The notes beneath the pieces are model-generated. The model worked only from the letters and a program-made list of their open reading frames with translations. It had not been told where the DNA came from and searched no databases. From assembly GCA_003526525.1 (NCBI GenBank), contig DPVV01000331.1, forward strand, positions 614-5,716: DNA of 5,103 nucleotides, read 5' to 3'. The stretch is from Lachnoclostridium phytofermentans. GTDB taxonomy: Bacteria > Bacillota > Clostridia > Lachnospirales > Lachnospiraceae. The position numbers were made by a program, and so were the translations under genes. Numbering within the stretch: the stretch's first letter is position 1; each line of letters starts with the position of its first letter. Below are positions 1 through 5,103 of this stretch, piece after piece.

Positions 1-1547
1 TCGTTAATACCATCACCAACAAATGCTAGTTGGTCTTTCTCACCACGTTTTGCTAACATCTCTTCAAATTTTTCTACCTTATCTGCTGGTAGTAGCTCGG
101 TATATGCATGGTCTAAGGAAAGCTCTTTTGCAATAGCCTCACCAACAACCTTAGCATCTCCTGTTAACATCACGAGAGAATGAACTCCACTGTTTCTTAA
201 ACCCTCAATTGCAGCCTTACTTGTTGGCTTAATTTCATCACGAATTTCAAGATATCCAGCATAATTGCCGTCAATAGCAATATGAATCGTTGTTCCAATT
301 GGAATGTTTTCCGATAATAGCTTAACCTCGATATTCTGTTCTGCCATCATCTTCATATTTCCTGCATAAACCTGCTGACCATCTACGATAGCAGAAACTC
401 CAAAACCGGCAATTTCTTGTACCTCACGAATGCGATCCATAGAGAGTTCTTTTCCAAATGCTTCTCGTATCGATGCTGCAATTGGATGGCTTGAATGACT
501 TTCCGCAAGAGCAGCTACTTCTAATAATTCGTCCTTCGATAAGGAATCCGTTACAATATCATGGACAACAAAGTTACCCTTTGTTAAGGTGCCAGTTTTA
601 TCAAATGCAATTGCAGTAACTTTTGACAGTGACTCTAGGTAATTACTACCCTTTATTAAGATACCTTTCTTAGAAGCACCTCCAATACCACCGAAGAATC
701 CAAGCGGAATGGAGATTACGAGTGCACATGGACAAGACACAACTAGGAAAATAAGAGCACGATATAACCAATCCGAAAATAGCGCACCTGGTACAAATAT
801 TGGCGGTATTACTGCTAATAACACTGCAAATATTACCACCGAAGGAGTGTAATACTTCGCAAATTTTGTAATAAATGCTTCGCTCTTGGCCTTACGGTCA
901 CTGGCACTCTCTACAAGCTCCAGAATTTTAGAAACCGTAGATTCTTCAAACTCTTTTGTTACTTCCACCTCAATCGTACCATTTAAATTGATACATCCAC
1001 TAATCACTTCATCTCCCACCGAGGATTCTCTAGGAAGTGACTCACCAGTAAGGGCACTGGTATTAATTGAAGTCTGACCAACCAAAATTTTACCGTCTAG
1101 TGGAATCTTTTCACCAGGTTTAATTAAGATATGATCTCCTGGCATAATCTCTTCTGGATCTACTACCTGGATTTCACCATCTTTTATTAAATTCGCATAA
1201 TCTGGTCGTATATCCATAAGTGCAGTAATGGATTTACGAGACTGAGCAACTGCATAGGACTGAAAGAGTTCTCCTACCTGATAAAATAGCATAACAAAAA
1301 TACTCTCATCATATTTTGCAATTGCAAACGCACCTATGGTTGCGATTGACATAAGAAAGTTCTCATCCAGAACATGCCCCCTAATTACGTTTCGAAATGC
1401 ATTCCATAAAACATCATAGCCAATGATTATATAAGCGGTAATATATAATAATAAGGTTACAATATTAGGTAATGGCAAGAGGATTGCCAATAAGAATATT
1501 GCAGTACTTACGATAATACGTATTAAATTTTTTCTATGCTTTTTCAT
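1..1547 (-). CDS. cadA: Heavy-metal translocating P-type ATPase (P1B, CadA/ZntA type), C-terminus cut by window edge
   Basis: Membrane pump that uses ATP to export soft divalent metals, most likely Zn/Cd/Pb, across the cytoplasmic membrane. The first 515 residues are visible. They include hydrophobic membrane segments in about residues 8-50 and 60-95, with the FYQVGE motif (Glu93) typical of the Zn/Cd group; the actuator motif TGES at 167-170; the metal-site motif CPC at 272-274; the phosphorylation motif DKTGTLT with Asp316; the P1B-specific HP pair at 354-355; LTGD at 461-464; and GDGIN at 511-515, where the window ends. Roughly the last 100 residues, with the final membrane helices and their metal-selective residues, are missing. 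The N-terminus goes straight into the membrane region with no HMA domain; that domain is encoded separately by the gene upstream. The start is ATG at 1547 with AGGAGGT six bases before it. The CPC motif also occurs in copper pumps, but the segment after CPC (GFFGGIGGASKKGILIKGSN) is characteristic of CadA/ZntA. The family is certain; the exact metal is inferred. Confidence 0.96.
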   Translation of the reverse strand, partial: MKKHRKNLIRIIVSTAIFLLAILLPLPNIVTLLLYITAYIIIGYDVLWNAFRNVIRGHVLDENFLMSIATIGAFAIAKYDESIFVMLFYQVGELFQSYAVAQSRKSITALMDIRPDYANLIKDGEIQVVDPEEIMPGDHILIKPGEKIPLDGKILVGQTSINTSALTGESLPRESSVGDEVISGCINLNGTIEVEVTKEFEESTVSKILELVESASDRKAKSEAFITKFAKYYTPSVVIFAVLLAVIPPIFVPGALFSDWLYRALIFLVVSCPCALVISIPLGFFGGIGGASKKGILIKGSNYLESLSKVTAIAFDKTGTLTKGNFVVHDIVTDSLSKDELLEVAALAESHSSHPIAASIREAFGKELSMDRIREVQEIAGFGVSAIVDGQQVYAGNMKMMAEQNIEVKLLSENIPIGTTIHIAIDGNYAGYLEIRDEIKPTSKAAIEGLRNSGVHSLVMLTGDAKVVGEAIAKELSLDHAYTELLPADKVEKFEEMLAKRGEKDQLAFVGDGIN

Positions 1548-1553
1548 TGATCT

Positions 1554-1560
1554 ACCTCCT
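1554..1560 (-). promoter_or_regulatory. Ribosome binding site of the P1B ATPase gene
   Basis: On the minus strand AGGAGGT lies six bases before the ATG at 1547. This near-perfect Shine-Dalgarno fixes the ATPase start and confirms that the protein begins without an N-terminal HMA domain. The 90-bp gap up to the HMA gene shows no clear terminator hairpin, which fits cotranscription. Confidence 0.9.
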
Positions 1561-1637
1561 ACTCTTTCTATGTTACTTCTATTTTAAAATTATGTTATTA
1601 CGTTGTATTATTCTAAACTTAGATTCTTACTTCCCAA

Positions 1638-1856
1638 TTACAATTTTAGTACAACATCTGGTTCAAGTTTATGAATTATTTTTTCTGCTTGATTTAAAAT
1701 ATCTTCCATCTGTTCCTCTGGTGCAACTATTGTCATCTTCTGCATAAGAAAGCTTACTGTTGCCTTTTCTACTCCTGCAATTTTAGATATTCCATCCTCC
1801 ATCTTTGCTGCACAATTTGCACAATCTAAATTTTCTAGTTTGACTACTTTCTTCAT
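1638..1856 (-). CDS. Stand-alone heavy-metal-associated (HMA) domain protein, 72 aa
   Basis: Small cytoplasmic metal-binding protein with a ferredoxin-like HMA fold. The metal site is the LDCANCAAKME segment near the N-terminus, with Cys12 and Cys15 as the CxxC pair; the rest has the length and pattern of one complete HMA domain (about 70 residues). LDCANCA is the form usually seen at the N-terminus of CadA/ZntA pumps rather than in copper chaperones, which commonly read GMTCxxC. The start at 1856 is chosen because AGAGGAG lies seven bases upstream. An in-frame ATG six codons earlier (1874) is preceded only by AT-rich sequence and sits on the edge of that Shine-Dalgarno, so it is unlikely. 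The gene lies 90 bp upstream of the ATPase on the same strand and behind a strong promoter. The inferred role is metal delivery to, or metal sensing for, that pump. It could also act as an independent metallochaperone. Confidence 0.92.
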   Translation of the reverse strand: MKKVVKLENLDCANCAAKMEDGISKIAGVEKATVSFLMQKMTIVAPEEQMEDILNQAEKIIHKLEPDVVLKL

Positions 1857-1863
1857 ACCGATT

Positions 1864-1870
1864 CTCCTCT
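1864..1870 (-). promoter_or_regulatory. Ribosome binding site deciding the HMA start
   Basis: AGAGGAG on the minus strand, seven bases before the ATG at 1856. It supports the shorter 72-residue product over the 78-residue reading from 1874, whose first codons would overlap this site. Confidence 0.85.
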
Positions 1871-1918
1871 TCATTAATTTTTTTATTCTAACCCTAGCGT
1901 TATTACGCTTTAAAGTTC

Positions 1919-1969
1919 AAAGAATGAAGCTCATTTACTGAAGATTCCTTATCCTTAGCATCATTCTTT
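1919..1969 (-). other. Stem-loop in the leader
   Basis: The arms at 1919-1931 and 1957-1969 pair over 13 positions with one A-A mismatch (1928/1960): nine bp outside the mismatch and three inside, around a 25-nt loop. In RNA from the minus strand this hairpin lies about 50-110 nt before the HMA start codon. It is not followed by a T-run, so it is not an ordinary terminator. The structure is seen in the sequence; any function is inferred. Confidence 0.45.
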
Positions 1970-1988
1970 TCTTCTCAACTATTCTAAA

Positions 1989-2006
1989 TTATTGAAATTT
2001 CAATAA
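1989..2006. repeat. 18-bp perfect palindrome, possible operator
   Basis: TTATTGAAATTTCAATAA reads identically on both strands. It sits 46-63 bp downstream of the predicted transcription start of the metal operon. Its TGAA...TTCA half-sites resemble the cores bound by ArsR/SmtB-family metal sensors such as CzrA and SmtB. This match is by general resemblance only, and AT-rich palindromes can arise by chance. Confidence 0.45.
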
Positions 2007-2017
2007 GCATTTAAATA

Positions 2018-2041
2018 GTTGAACAGTTGAACAATTAAACA
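2018..2041. repeat. Tandem GTTGAACA repeats
   Basis: Two exact copies of GTTGAACA (2018-2025, 2026-2033) are followed by a degenerate third copy, ATTAAACA (2034-2041, two mismatches). The array lies just past the predicted transcription start and overlaps the left arm of the inverted repeat at 2030-2055. Iterated 8-bp units at a promoter are often regulator sites, but the binding protein is not identifiable here. Confidence 0.5.
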
Positions 2042-2055
2042 ATTATTTAATTGTT
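2030..2055. promoter_or_regulatory. 10-6-10 inverted repeat over the predicted start site, candidate operator
   Basis: AACAATTAAA (2030-2039) and TTTAATTGTT (2046-2055) are exact reverse complements separated by CAATTA. The right arm ends four bases from the -10 box, so the repeat covers the predicted +1 region. A bound repressor there would block transcription, consistent with induction of a metal-efflux operon by its metal. A dimeric ArsR/CadC-like repressor is the likeliest reader, but this is inference; no regulator gene lies in the window. Confidence 0.55.
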
Positions 2056-2058
2056 TTT

Positions 2059-2086
2059 ATTATAACACATTATCTTATGCTGTCAA
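2059..2086 (-). promoter_or_regulatory. Sigma-A promoter of the HMA-ATPase operon
   Basis: On the minus strand TTGACA (2086-2081) and TATAAT (2064-2059), both perfect consensus, are separated by 16 bp. Transcription would start near 2052 and proceed toward the HMA gene. A full-consensus promoter would be strong, so tight control by the neighbouring repeats is expected. The 16-bp spacer is one base shorter than the optimum. Confidence 0.8.
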
Positions 2087-2099
2087 TAAGAAAATGTGA

Positions 2100-2262
2100 T
2101 TTTTTCGAAATGAACAAAGTGATTCCCCAAGTGCAATTTTAATTAAGTCAAAGCAGATATTCGCAATTCGCTTACGCTACTTGCTCTACCTCATTTCCAC
2201 TACGTGGCATTTTACAACAGGTAAGTCCTTACCCCCAATTAAGGAAGCGAAGGACTTCCTTA
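2100..2262. other. Intergenic block of small palindromes, possible dispersed repeat
   Basis: This noncoding block lies between the opu terminator and the metal-operon promoter and is visibly richer in G and C than the flanks. It holds GGTAAG-TC-CTTACC (2220-2233), AAGGA-CT-TCCTT (2250-2261), TAAGGAAG paired with CTTCCTTA (2240-2247 with 2255-2262), AAGTCCTT paired with AAGGACTT (2223-2230 with 2250-2257), and CCAC-TAC-GTGG (2197-2207). Several pairings exclude each other. Every frame I followed has stops within about a dozen codons, so I see no gene. The look is that of an intergenic repeat or the remnant of one, but a second copy is not present here, so repeat status is unproven. Confidence 0.35.
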
Positions 2263-2269
2263 TGAAGTT

Positions 2270-2319
2270 AAAAAGACAATCTATAATTAGCTTATTCGCC
2301 AATTATAGATTGTCTTTTT
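2270..2319. terminator. Bidirectional rho-independent terminator after the opu operon
   Basis: A 19-bp perfect stem (2270-2288 with 2301-2319) encloses a 12-nt loop. The outer end of the stem is A5/T5, giving a T-run on either strand, with TTTTTT at 2315-2320 on the plus strand. It begins four bases beyond the stop codon of the permease gene, so it should end the opu transcript, and it also blocks any plus-strand transcript entering that operon. No plus-strand gene is visible that would need it. Confidence 0.92.
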
Positions 2320-2323
2320 TATA

Positions 2324-3892
2324 TTATTCTGAAGGTATTAAATTTTGATTCTGTAAAAATTCCTTTGCTACAGCTTCAGGGCTTTTTTGTAGCTCATCCA
2401 CCTGATAATTTAATTCAAGCATAGTATCATTTGTCAATATTTCTCCTAACTCTTCTAAGAGTGGTATAATCTCTGGATATTGTGCTAAGGTCTCCGAACG
2501 AACTATTGGCATAGCGTAATAAGGTGGGAAAAATCCTTTATCATCTTCTAATACAGTTAATCCGAATTTTTTTAATAGTCCGTCTGTAGTAAATGCATCT
2601 ATTACATCCACATCTTTATTTACAAGTGCTGTATATCTTGGAGCACCATCTATTGCGAAGGTTTCTCCAATGGTAAATGCATATTCCTTTTGTAAACCAG
2701 GTAATCCATCTTCTCGGTTTAAGAATTCAAAAGTTGTACCTGCCTTCATCGTTTTGGCTATCTTCGCAAGATCACTAACTTTCTTTAGTTGATACTTAGA
2801 TGCAGTCTCTTCTGTTACTGCTAATGCATAAGTGTTATTGAAGCTCATTTGTTTTAAAACATCAATGTCATACTTTGATTTGAATTCCTCTTTTACAATA
2901 TCAAAGATCTGGTCTTTATCTTTCTTCTCCGTATGACCAAGTGTACTCAAATATGCTGTTCCACTATACTCTACATACATATCAATCTCACCTTTATTTA
3001 ATGCTGAGAAACAAACTTGAGTTCCACCAAGGTCAAACCTTCTGTCCACTACAATATCTGTTTTACTTTCAATGAGATCTGCAACAAGGTTTCCAAGTAT
3101 AGCCTGCTCTGTAAAGTCTTTGGAGCCTATCGTTATCACTCTTTGATTGTTTGCATTTGTCCTTGTTGTCAAAGCAAAAATGGCTATAATAGCAAGTACT
3201 GTTACTGTAAGAATCCCTTTTTGAATCCCTCGTTTTTTCTTTTTCTGACTATTTTCACCCTTTTGCAAGCTAATCGGCGTTACTAACTTCTCAACAAGTC
3301 CAATCAGGAAGTCAACAAATAATGCAAGTAAACATGCAGGGATTGCTCCAGCTAAAATCTGATTGTTATTTACTGTTCTAATTCCTGAAAAGACAAGATA
3401 TCCTAGCCCCCCGGCACCTATAAAGGCAGCCATAGTCATTAAGCCAACTGCAGTTACAGAAGCAATTCTTACACCCGCCATAATAACCGGTAATGCAAGA
3501 GGTATTTGAACCTTGGTTAACACCTGAAATGGAGTTAATCCAATACCTTTTGCAGCTTCTAAAGTTTGTGGATTGATATTATCGATTCCAGTATATGTGT
3601 TTTTAATGATAGGTAGTAGAGAATACAGGATAACAGCTACTATTGCTGGAACCATACCAATTCCCAAGAATGGAATCATAAAGCCTAACAATGCCATACT
3701 AGGAATTGCTTGTATTATGTTTGCTACCATTAAAATTGGTTTACTCACCCTTTTTGCATAAGAGATTAAAATACCTAGCGGTACTCCTATTAATATGGCA
3801 AACCCAACTGAAATTGCGGTAAGTTTTATATGCTCCAATAGAAGTCTTATAATTTGTTCGTAATTATTTGCAATATAATCTATGAAACTCAT
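2324..3892 (-). CDS. Fused permease/substrate-binding protein of an OpuC-type ABC importer, 522 aa
   Basis: Carries both the channel and the ligand receptor of an importer in one chain. Residues 1 to about 205 form the permease: hydrophobic segments near 22-44, 54-77, 80-97, 133-157 and 178-200, with the EAA loop that docks the ATPase at about 112-134 (EAAKGIG ... IPLALP). A lysine-rich linker at 211-225 (KKKKR at 217-221) and one more membrane span at about 227-243 follow; by the positive-inside rule this puts residues from about 250 onward outside the cell. Residues 252-522 are a type-II substrate-binding domain of the OpuCC/ProX family, with GSKDFTEQ at 256-263, LGGTQ at 288-292, YVEYSGTAY at 306-314, REDGLPGLQ at 393-401 and FFPPYYA at 454-460. 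The ATG at 3892 overlaps the ATPase stop (ATGA) and has AGGAGGT six bases before it. Glycine betaine, carnitine or choline is the usual substrate, but BilE- and EgtU-type relatives share this fusion, so the substrate is left open. Confidence 0.93.
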   Translation of the reverse strand: MSFIDYIANNYEQIIRLLLEHIKLTAISVGFAILIGVPLGILISYAKRVSKPILMVANIIQAIPSMALLGFMIPFLGIGMVPAIVAVILYSLLPIIKNTYTGIDNINPQTLEAAKGIGLTPFQVLTKVQIPLALPVIMAGVRIASVTAVGLMTMAAFIGAGGLGYLVFSGIRTVNNNQILAGAIPACLLALFVDFLIGLVEKLVTPISLQKGENSQKKKKRGIQKGILTVTVLAIIAIFALTTRTNANNQRVITIGSKDFTEQAILGNLVADLIESKTDIVVDRRFDLGGTQVCFSALNKGEIDMYVEYSGTAYLSTLGHTEKKDKDQIFDIVKEEFKSKYDIDVLKQMSFNNTYALAVTEETASKYQLKKVSDLAKIAKTMKAGTTFEFLNREDGLPGLQKEYAFTIGETFAIDGAPRYTALVNKDVDVIDAFTTDGLLKKFGLTVLEDDKGFFPPYYAMPIVRSETLAQYPEIIPLLEELGEILTNDTMLELNYQVDELQKSPEAVAKEFLQNQNLIPSE

Positions 3893-5025
3893 ACCCCCAC
3901 CTCCTCATCACCGTTATAATACTGCTGACTTAGTGTGGTAACTAAATTACTACGGGTGACTAAACCTACCAAATATCCATCTTCTTTGGTAACCGGAATC
4001 GTTGAGATTTGTTGTTCTGTCACTAACTTTAATGCATCAACTATGGTATTATCGGGATGTAATGTTGGGAAGTCTGTAACCATGAAGTTTTCTGCAGGTT
4101 GTTTCCTATCTCCAACGTTCCTTATCTGGCTGGCTTTCAAAATACCTTGCAAATGATGATTATCAGGATTAATAATAAGAAGGCTATCAACTTTTTGTTG
4201 ACGCATTTTATCAATACATTTTAAAATTGAGAGATCTTTTGTAGCTGTGATCGGTTTATTCATCATAAAGTCATGCACTTTGATAAATTCTGGGGAAGAC
4301 CAAATTCGGTTTTTGCCAACGAAGTTCGATACATAATCATCAACCGGATTTTTTAAGATATTTTCTGGTGTATCATATTGAAGTACGTGCCCTTTCCTCA
4401 TAATACATATCTTATCTGCTATCTTAATCGCTTCGTCCATATCGTGAGTAACAAAAACTATCGTTTTCTTTAGCTTAGATTGTAATTGTACTAATTCATC
4501 TTGTAGATCAGACCTCGTCATCGGATCAAGTGCAGAAAATGGCTCATCCATTAATATTATGTCAGGATCATTGGCAAATGCCCTCGCAACACCAACTCTT
4601 TGCTGCTGCCCTCCACTTAATTCAGTTGGATATCGGTTAATAAAATCCTCATAATCAAGTCCTACCATATTCATCAATTTCTTTGTATTTTCCGTAAGTT
4701 GTACAGAATCTACTTTAAGTATCTTAGGTATGATCTCTATATTTTCTTTAATTGTCATATGGGGAAACAATCCTGTTTGTTGGATTACATAGCCAATCTT
4801 CCTTCGTAACGAAACCTCATCTAAGGATAGAATATCTTCACCATCAATCGAAATAGTGCCACTCGATGGCTTAATGAGCCTATTTATCATTTTTAACAAT
4901 GTTGTTTTTCCACAACCACTTTCACCAATGATTGCTACTAAGTTACCTGTATCAATGTTGAAAGTAACGTCTTTTAGTATTTTTTTAGACTTAAAACTTT
5001 TTGTAATGTTAGTAAATTGAATCAA
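3889..5025 (-). CDS. opuCA: Quaternary-amine-type ABC transporter ATPase with tandem CBS domains, 378 aa
   Basis: Cytoplasmic ATPase that powers the importer encoded by the next gene. The nucleotide-binding domain has Walker A GESGCGKTT at 34-42, Q-loop QQTG at 82-85, signature LSGGQQQR at 136-143, Walker B ILMDEP at 157-162, D-loop SALD at 164-167 and the switch histidine His194. Residues from about 255 to 365 form two CBS domains (about 255-303 and 313-365), which bind nucleotides or sense ionic strength in this family. A short acidic tail (DEE at 373-375) follows. In Lactococcus OpuA the CBS pair and an anionic tail tune transport to ionic strength; the same here is inferred. The start is TTG at 5025, supported by GAGGTGA six bases upstream; the ATG at 5040 in another frame meets a stop after two codons. 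It overlaps the permease gene by 4 nt, implying translational coupling. The family is certain; the symbol follows the family and not a proven substrate. Confidence 0.93.
   Translation of the reverse strand: MIQFTNITKSFKSKKILKDVTFNIDTGNLVAIIGESGCGKTTLLKMINRLIKPSSGTISIDGEDILSLDEVSLRRKIGYVIQQTGLFPHMTIKENIEIIPKILKVDSVQLTENTKKLMNMVGLDYEDFINRYPTELSGGQQQRVGVARAFANDPDIILMDEPFSALDPMTRSDLQDELVQLQSKLKKTIVFVTHDMDEAIKIADKICIMRKGHVLQYDTPENILKNPVDDYVSNFVGKNRIWSSPEFIKVHDFMMNKPITATKDLSILKCIDKMRQQKVDSLLIINPDNHHLQGILKASQIRNVGDRKQPAENFMVTDFPTLHPDNTIVDALKLVTEQQISTIPVTKEDGYLVGLVTRSNLVTTLSQQYYNGDEEVGV
3899..3905 (-). promoter_or_regulatory. Ribosome binding site of the fused permease gene, inside the ATPase coding end
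   Basis: AGGAGGT on the minus strand, six bases before the ATG at 3892. It is embedded in the last codons of the ATPase gene, so the Glu-Glu-Val end of that protein is partly dictated by the ribosome site. Confidence 0.88.
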
Positions 5026-5103
5026 ATTGAGTCACCTCATTCCTACGCTATCTAATGCGTATCTTTTATTTGTGACCGCAGTACGGACACTAACTAGATA
5101 AAA
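5026..5103 (-). other. Upstream edge of the opu operon
   Basis: I find no convincing sigma-A promoter in these 78 bp, so the promoter probably lies beyond the window or another gene precedes this operon. An imperfect inverted repeat, GTG-a-CCG-cagta-CGG-a-CAC, sits at 5072-5090, about 50-65 bp before the start codon. One minus-strand frame is open from the window edge to a TGA at 5034-5032 (23 codons, SVRTAV in the middle), but there is too little to tell whether it is the end of a gene. Confidence 0.3.
5032..5038 (-). promoter_or_regulatory. Ribosome binding site supporting a TTG start
   Basis: GAGGTGA on the minus strand, six bases before TTG at 5025. No in-frame ATG near this position has comparable support, and the resulting N-terminus (MIQFTNITKSF) aligns with the usual start of OpuCA-type ATPases. 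Confidence 0.8.

Larger units (their letters stand above)
1857..2052 (-). promoter_or_regulatory. Long 5' leader of the metal-efflux operon
   Basis: If transcription begins about seven bases past the -10 box (near 2052), the HMA gene has an untranslated leader of about 195 nt, long for such an operon. It contains an 18-bp palindrome at 1989-2006, a larger stem-loop at 1919-1969, and a small AGCGT/ACGCT hairpin with a 4-nt loop at 1896-1909. I see no protein gene in it and no riboswitch consensus that I recognise. Its role is unknown. It could be a regulatory leader or simply AT-rich spacer. Confidence 0.5.

Noticed and set aside
886..1077. Plus-strand open frame of 63 codons
   Set aside because: It lies wholly antisense to the conserved actuator region of the P1B ATPase and has no ribosome site or recognisable domain. 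Similar plus-strand frames at 1547-1747, 3017-3286, 3573-3761 and 3935-4156 lie wholly or partly antisense to the minus-strand genes and were rejected for the same reason.
1857..1874. In-frame ATG at 1874 adding six residues (MKRRIG) to the HMA protein
   Set aside because: It has no Shine-Dalgarno in front, and its own first codons contain the strong AGAGGAG site serving the ATG at 1856.
1935..1964. Nine-codon minus-strand reading frame (MMLRIRNLQ) in the leader, a possible leader peptide
   Set aside because: It is too short to distinguish from chance. Its upstream GAGAAG is a weak ribosome site, and it has no run of metal-binding or other meaningful residues.
2160..2210. Short minus-strand frame starting at 2210 (MPRSGNEVEQVA) in the intergenic block
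   Set aside because: It has only twelve codons before a stop and no clear ribosome site; more likely noncoding repeat sequence.
2270..2319. Inverted repeat considered as an insertion-sequence end or attachment site
   Set aside because: The perfect stem with T-runs four bases after a stop codon is fully explained as a terminator; no transposase, integrase or matching second end is present.
1857..2323. Searched for a tRNA, CRISPR array or known riboswitch in the gene-free stretch
   Set aside because: No cloverleaf, no regularly spaced direct repeats with unique spacers, and no metal-riboswitch consensus could be recognised by eye.

Overview
The window looks like chromosomal DNA from a low-GC, Gram-positive anaerobe, most likely a clostridial Firmicute, possibly Lachnospiraceae. 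The grounds are AT-rich coding sequence, strong AGGAGG-type ribosome binding sites, a consensus sigma-A promoter, a TTG start, and a P1B ATPase and OpuC-type transporter of Firmicute character. The family-level placement is an impression and was not tested. All four protein genes lie on the minus strand, so transcription runs from high to low coordinates.

Right half (about 5025 down to 2324): a two-gene ABC importer operon. The first gene is a quaternary-amine-type ATPase with two C-terminal CBS domains, starting at TTG. It overlaps by 4 nt (ATGA) a second gene that fuses the membrane permease to its own extracellular substrate-binding domain. The two products together form a complete importer of the OpuC/BusA/BilE/EgtUV group, so the compatible-solute assignment is likely but the substrate is not settled. 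A 19-bp perfect stem with T-runs on both sides (2270-2319) follows the stop codon directly.

Middle (1857-2323, 467 bp without a protein gene): the opu terminator, a comparatively GC-rich block of small overlapping palindromes (about 2100-2262) that may be a dispersed intergenic repeat, and then the control region of the metal operon. That region has perfect TTGACA and TATAAT boxes 16 bp apart, a 10-6-10 inverted repeat over the predicted transcription start, tandem GTTGAACA repeats, an 18-bp perfect palindrome, and a leader of about 195 nt with a 13-bp stem-loop.

Left part (1856 to 1): a metal-efflux operon. A stand-alone 72-residue heavy-metal-binding (HMA) protein is followed 90 bp later by a CadA/ZntA-type P1B ATPase that has no HMA domain of its own and is cut by the window edge at residue 515. 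The pair looks like a CadA-type pump split into two genes. The promoter architecture suggests metal-responsive repression, but no regulator gene is present. I found no wholly new system here. The most interesting points are the split pump, its elaborate control region, the unresolved substrate of the fused importer, and the intergenic block.
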